Assembly (NCBI GenBank): GCA_002398875.1
Contig: DHCC01000001.1
Span: 1,452 to 38,294, forward strand
Origin: Bacteroidales bacterium UBA4912
Lineage (GTDB): Bacteria > Bacteroidota > Bacteroidia > Bacteroidales > Dysgonomonadaceae
Direction of reading: 5' to 3'
DNA: 36,843 nucleotides
Of this stretch, positions 33,457 through 36,843 are shown in pieces; position 1 is the stretch's first letter; the number at the start of each line of letters is the position of its first letter. The translations under genes were made by a program, and so were the position numbers. Under the pieces are notes generated by a model. The model was not told where the DNA came from. It saw only the letters and a program-made list of their open reading frames with translations, and did not search any database.

Positions 33457-34278
33457 ATGAAAAAACATCCACAGTATAACAATTTACTGCTGTTTGAGCT
33501 GCTTGATAAGGAGAAGGATATAATACATTTCTCAACTACCAGGGTTGGAGGTGTAAGTAATGGCACCTATTCTTCTTTCAATATGGGTAATTTCTCTGAC
33601 GACAGCCCCCTTAATATTCATGAAAACAGAAATATTCTCGCAAGAATGTTTTATATGAATACTGATAAATTCATTATTCCTCATCAAACACACGGAACAA
33701 GAGTTCTTAAGATTGATGAAGAGTTTATGGATTTAGATTCAGCTTCTGCCATAGAAATTATGTATGGTGTTGATGCAACTGTTTCGAATCTGAAAGGACT
33801 GTTTTTATGCGCAACTACAGCCGATTGTGTGCCAATTATCATTTATGACAAAGTAAAAGAGGCTATTGCAGCAATTCATGCAGGCTGGAAAGGCACATCA
33901 GGACGAATAGTTGAAAATACAATAGTTGAGATGCAGAAGCAGTACGACTCCATTACAGGAGATATGATTGCCTGTATAGGTCCGTCAATCAGTGTTGCTC
34001 GCTATGAAGTGGGAGATGAGGTTGCCGATCTGTTTATAAAGGAAGGTTTTAATATATCAGATCCGGAGTTAGGTTTCAGGAATAAGACAACATCCAAATA
34101 TCATCTTAACCTTAAAGAGATAAACAAAAGAGAGCTTCTCAGGCTTGGTGTCATCAATGATAATATTGAAATGACCGATATGTGTACTTACGATATGCAG
34201 GACCTATTCTTTTCAGCACGCCGGCAAACTGTCCACTCCGGCAGAATGCTCACCGGCATTATGATGAAAGACAACTAA
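33457..34278 (+). CDS. pgeF: PgeF/YfiH-type purine nucleoside / peptidoglycan editing protein
   Basis: A 273-residue protein of the multicopper polyphenol oxidase-like (DUF152) family. Metal and active-site residues: PHQTHGT with His, CATTADCVPI with Cys, and AAIHAGWKGT with His. E. coli YfiH/PgeF prevents L-Ser from entering peptidoglycan in place of L-Ala; other members act as purine nucleoside phosphorylases or adenosine deaminases, with the laccase label now considered doubtful. Which activity applies here is not decided by sequence. It follows obgE by 2 bp and ends before a bidirectional terminator. Confidence 0.92.
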   Translation: MKKHPQYNNLLLFELLDKEKDIIHFSTTRVGGVSNGTYSSFNMGNFSDDSPLNIHENRNILARMFYMNTDKFIIPHQTHGTRVLKIDEEFMDLDSASAIEIMYGVDATVSNLKGLFLCATTADCVPIIIYDKVKEAIAAIHAGWKGTSGRIVENTIVEMQKQYDSITGDMIACIGPSISVARYEVGDEVADLFIKEGFNISDPELGFRNKTTSKYHLNLKEINKRELLRLGVINDNIEMTDMCTYDMQDLFFSARRQTVHSGRMLTGIMMKDN

Positions 34279-34290
34279 TCACAGACATAA

Positions 34291-34326
34291 AAAAGGGAAC
34301 GGATTTTTTATTATCCACTCCCTTTT
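34291..34326. terminator. Bidirectional terminator between pgeF and the SOD gene
   Basis: AAAAGGGA (34291-34298) pairs with TCCCTTTT (34319-34326), with an inner GGAT/ATCC stem (34301-34304, 34313-34316). It lies between convergent genes; T-rich arms on both strands allow it to serve both. Confidence 0.7.
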
Positions 34327-34374
34327 AGCATAATTATTAATAATTGACAGTATATACCGAAAGATTGCTTTCAA

Positions 34375-35064
34375 TTAATAACGTGCGCTAACAACGTCCC
34401 AATCTATAATCTTCCATATTTCTTTCAGGTGATCAGCACGACGATTTTGGTAATCCAGGTAATATGAATGTTCCCATACGTCGAAACCAAGAATTGGAGT
34501 CAACCCTTTTGTAACAGGGTTACCGGCATTGCTTTCCTTTTCTATGGAAAGTTTACCGCTCGCATCCTTTGCCAGCCATACCCAGCCTGAACCAAATACG
34601 GAAGCTCCGGCAGCATTAAATTCCTCTTTAAATTTATCAAAAGAGCCATATTGCTCATTAATTGCATCCGCAAGCTTACCCTTTGGATTACCACCTCCAT
34701 CTTTCTTAAATGAAGTAAAGTACAGGTTATGATTAAGCACCTGACCGGCGTTGTTAAAGATAGCTCCATCGCTTCCCTTTACTACTGTTTCAAGATCAGC
34801 ATCTTCAAATTTCGTGCCTACAACAAGTTTGTTCAAGTTGTCAACGTAAGCCTGATGATGTTTGCCATAGTGGAGCTCAACTGTTTGTTTACTTATAACC
34901 GGCTCTAAAGCATCGGTTGCATAGGGTAATGCTACTTTTTCAAATTTCATATTTATTTCGTTTTTAGAGTTATTATTTTCATTGTTCTTTGCGTTTGAGC
35001 TGTTGCAACTTGTCAATACTACTGCAATAATGCTCAATAATAGGTAATAATGAACTTTTTTCAT
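34375..35064 (-). CDS. sod: Superoxide dismutase (Fe/Mn type) with lipoprotein signal
   Basis: A 229-residue SOD. The enzyme proper starts at about residue 39; before it are a signal peptide with lipobox LTSC (Cys20) and an Asn/Lys-rich linker (21-38), so the mature protein is predicted to be lipid-anchored outside the cytoplasm. Metal ligands are His65, His112, Asp195 and His199 (DVWEHSYY). Gln108 in NNAGQVLNH is placed as in Fe-SOD, and SNAGNP lacks the Mn-type Gln, so iron or cambialistic use is suggested. Met39 (ATG at 34950) would give a cytoplasmic form of ordinary length (191 aa). It lies between terminators, so it is monocistronic; no promoter consensus was found upstream. Confidence 0.94.
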   Translation of the reverse strand: MKKVHYYLLLSIIAVVLTSCNSSNAKNNENNNSKNEINMKFEKVALPYATDALEPVISKQTVELHYGKHHQAYVDNLNKLVVGTKFEDADLETVVKGSDGAIFNNAGQVLNHNLYFTSFKKDGGGNPKGKLADAINEQYGSFDKFKEEFNAAGASVFGSGWVWLAKDASGKLSIEKESNAGNPVTKGLTPILGFDVWEHSYYLDYQNRRADHLKEIWKIIDWDVVSARY

Positions 35065-35169
35065 ATTTCCGTTATTTGTTTATTCTTTAAATTATAACGA
35101 TTGACTAAAATTATTGTTCGATACCATTCAGGATGCTATTTTATATTTTCATAAATCATATAAAACGAA

Positions 35170-35199
35170 AAAAGCTTGAGCGTTAATACTCAAGCTTTT
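35170..35199 (-). terminator. Intrinsic terminator of ftsH
   Basis: Perfect 11-bp inverted repeat AAAAGCTTGAG (35170-35180) and CTCAAGCTTTT (35189-35199), loop of 8 nt. On the minus strand a U-rich run follows. It lies 51 bp after the ftsH stop and before the SOD gene. Confidence 0.88.
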
Positions 35200-35250
35200 G
35201 TGGTCTTTTTATGTTAATTATTAAATTTGTCTATCTTTTGTAGTCTTTAT

Positions 35251-36843
35251 TTATGATTTCTCTTCCACAGCAGGCTCGTTGTCTTCGATGTCTTCGATAT
35301 CGTCATCACTAACCTTATCAGATACCTTATCAGACTTATGCTCTGTATGGATAAATATATTATCCCCTGAACCAACCGGTTTCAACGAAGGTATCTGATT
35401 ATCATCATCAGCTTTATTGTTTTCCAGAATCTCTTCAGAGCGTGAAACCCAAGGTCTTTTACCGAAGATGTGCTCCAGGTCATTTGCATATATTATCTCC
35501 CTTTCCAGAAGAATTTTAGCCAGCTCATTATGACCTTTAGACTTTTCTGTCAGAATCTGTTTAGCGCGATCATACTGCTCAGCAATCATAGCCTTTACCT
35601 CAGAGTCAATCATTTTTGCTGTCTCATCACTGTAAGGTTTAGAGAACGGATACTCCTGACCGGAAGAATCGTAATAGCTTATATTAGGTAGTTTCTCACT
35701 CATACCCATATAGGTAATCATGGCATAAGCCTGTTTAGTCACCCTTTCCAAGTCATTCATTGCACCAGACGAAATCTGTCCGATGAAGAGTTCTTCAGCA
35801 GCACGCCCACCCAGCAGAGCACACATCTCATCAAGCATCTGCTCTTTGGTTGTAATCTGTCGTTCTTCAGGCAGATACCATGCAGCACCCAGCGCTTTAC
35901 CCCTGGGAACAATTGTCACCTTCACCAAAGGATTAGCATGTTCAAGAAACCAGCTCAGCGAAGCATGACCTGCTTCATGTATAGCAATAGATTTTTTCTC
36001 ATCCTGAGTTATGATCTTGTTCTTCTTTTCGAGTCCGCCCACTATACGGTCCACAGCACTCATAAAGTCATCCCTCTGTACGAATTTCTTTTTATTTCGC
36101 GCTGCAATAAGTGCAGCTTCATTACAAACATTAGCAATATCAGCACCCGAGAATCCGGGAGTCTGACGGGCAAGAAACTCAACATCTATCGATTCATCAA
36201 TTTTTATCGGGCGAAGGTGTACTTTAAATATCTCCTTACGATCATTCAAATCAGGAAGCTCAACATATATTTGTCTGTCAAACCTGCCCGCACGCAGTAA
36301 AGCCTTATCCAGTACATCAGCTCGGTTGGTTGCTGCAAGAATTATCACACCGCTGTTTGAACCGAAACCATCCATCTCAGTGAGAAGTTGGTTAAGAGTA
36401 TTCTCCCGTTCATCGTTAGACCCGAAATTGTTGTTCTTGCCTCTGGCTCTTCCAACAGCATCAATCTCATCAATAAACACAATACATGGAGCTTTCTCTT
36501 TTGCCTGTCTGAACAGATCACGTACGCGTGATGCGCCAACACCCACAAACATCTCAACGAAGTCAGAACCCGATATTGAGAAGAAAGGCACATTTGCCTC
36601 ACCTGCAACCGCCTTGGCAAGCAGTGTCTTGCCTGTTCCGGGAGGACCAACAAGCAGTGCTCCCTTAGGTATTTTACCCCCAAGGTTTGTATATTGATTA
36701 GGACTCTTCAGGAATTCTACAATCTCTTGTACTTCCTCTTTTGCTTCGGAAAGTCCCGCAACATCCTTAAAGGTCACTTTCTGACTTGAATCACGGTCGA
36801 ACAGCTGTGCTTTTGATTTCCCTACATTAAAAACACCGCCGCC
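35251..36843 (-). CDS. ftsH: ATP-dependent zinc metalloprotease FtsH (N-terminus beyond the window)
   Basis: 530 residues are visible; the reading frame stays open to the window edge, through GGGVFNVGKSKAQLF, so the usual membrane helices and periplasmic domain lie outside. A GTG at 36777 is not the start. FtsH degrades membrane and regulatory proteins. Visible order: TFKDVAG, Walker A GPPGTGKT, pore motif FVG within FVEMFVGVG, Walker B CIVFIDEIDA, the second region of homology LLRAGRFDRQ, then the protease with HEAGH zinc site and the third ligand Asp in GAMNDLERVT. The C-terminal 70 residues are an acidic tail with a short repeat (SDKVSDKVSD), coded by a direct repeat near 35311-35333. It ends at a strong terminator. 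Confidence 0.97.
   Translation of the reverse strand, partial: GGGVFNVGKSKAQLFDRDSSQKVTFKDVAGLSEAKEEVQEIVEFLKSPNQYTNLGGKIPKGALLVGPPGTGKTLLAKAVAGEANVPFFSISGSDFVEMFVGVGASRVRDLFRQAKEKAPCIVFIDEIDAVGRARGKNNNFGSNDERENTLNQLLTEMDGFGSNSGVIILAATNRADVLDKALLRAGRFDRQIYVELPDLNDRKEIFKVHLRPIKIDESIDVEFLARQTPGFSGADIANVCNEAALIAARNKKKFVQRDDFMSAVDRIVGGLEKKNKIITQDEKKSIAIHEAGHASLSWFLEHANPLVKVTIVPRGKALGAAWYLPEERQITTKEQMLDEMCALLGGRAAEELFIGQISSGAMNDLERVTKQAYAMITYMGMSEKLPNISYYDSSGQEYPFSKPYSDETAKMIDSEVKAMIAEQYDRAKQILTEKSKGHNELAKILLEREIIYANDLEHIFGKRPWVSRSEEILENNKADDDNQIPSLKPVGSGDNIFIHTEHKSDKVSDKVSDDDIEDIEDNEPAVEEKS

Noticed and set aside
34291..34326. Hairpin after pgeF as a riboswitch or repeat element
   Set aside because: Position between convergent genes and T-rich arms fit a simple bidirectional terminator.
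35311..35333. Direct repeat in the ftsH tail
   Set aside because: Only two copies of a ~12-nt unit encoding SDKV in the unstructured acidic tail; no sign of a functional repeat array.
1..36843. CRISPR array, insertion sequence, prophage or toxin-antitoxin genes
   Set aside because: No repeat-spacer pattern, transposase/integrase motif or phage structural protein seen; all large frames match housekeeping or envelope families.

Overview
The window looks like core chromosome of an AT-rich Bacteroidales bacterium. A Dysgonomonadaceae/Porphyromonadaceae-type relative (Proteiniphilum, Petrimonas, Dysgonomonas-like) is my inference from protein style; no 16S gene is present. Evidence: promoters of the Bacteroidetes type (TTTG, 18-19 bp, TAnnTTTG), almost no Shine-Dalgarno sequences, several lipoproteins with SxC lipoboxes, a DUF4369/TlpA thioredoxin lipoprotein, DUF4827, a Bacteroidetes-type LptE, a CarboxypepD_reg-like exported protein, a short adenylate kinase and an Obg with an acidic tail. 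I see no transposase, integrase, phage gene, CRISPR array, rRNA or plasmid gene.

Layout. (1) 1-3140, minus strand: GH88 unsaturated glycuronyl hydrolase lipoprotein, rpsO, and an exported carboxypeptidase-regulatory-domain protein. (2) 3339-8013, plus strand: nadB, folP, cdaA (c-di-AMP synthase), recF and a DUF721/DciA-like gene. (3) 17983-8010, minus strand: a long co-directional cluster rpe, comEC, nrnA, DUF4827 lipoprotein, glmM, acyltransferase, sigma-54 activator, lptE, TPR protein, secG, outer-membrane barrel. Much of it serves the envelope: UDP-GlcNAc precursor, acyl lipids, LPS transport, secretion, barrel. (4) 18380-26678, plus strand: TlpA-like lipoprotein, cell-wall amidase, MlaD/MCE protein, dnaA, a secreted endonuclease I translationally coupled to a secreted metallophosphoesterase, and rnhB. 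(5) 27383-26715 and 29617-27491, minus strand: beta-carbonic anhydrase and Tex. (6) 29719-34278, plus strand: radA, tRNA-Cys(GCA), then adk, obg and pgeF, with a small coiled-coil gene in opposite orientation. (7) 35064-34375 and 36843-35251, minus strand: a superoxide dismutase carrying a lipoprotein signal, and ftsH running off the right edge.

The gene content is mostly housekeeping and I found no clearly new multi-gene system. The points most worth checking are: a promoter plus intrinsic-terminator-like hairpin lying wholly inside the leader of the GH88 gene (a small RNA or attenuator candidate); the exported SOD with an internal start candidate; the coupled secreted nuclease-phosphoesterase pair with a consensus promoter; a hairpin over the recF stop followed by an A9 run at the start of the DciA-like gene; a DHPS with Thr where the family usually has Arg in loop 2; and inverted-repeat-rich spacers upstream of tlpA and of the amidase gene. 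Start codons were corrected where the longest frame began at TTG/GTG or inside a promoter element.
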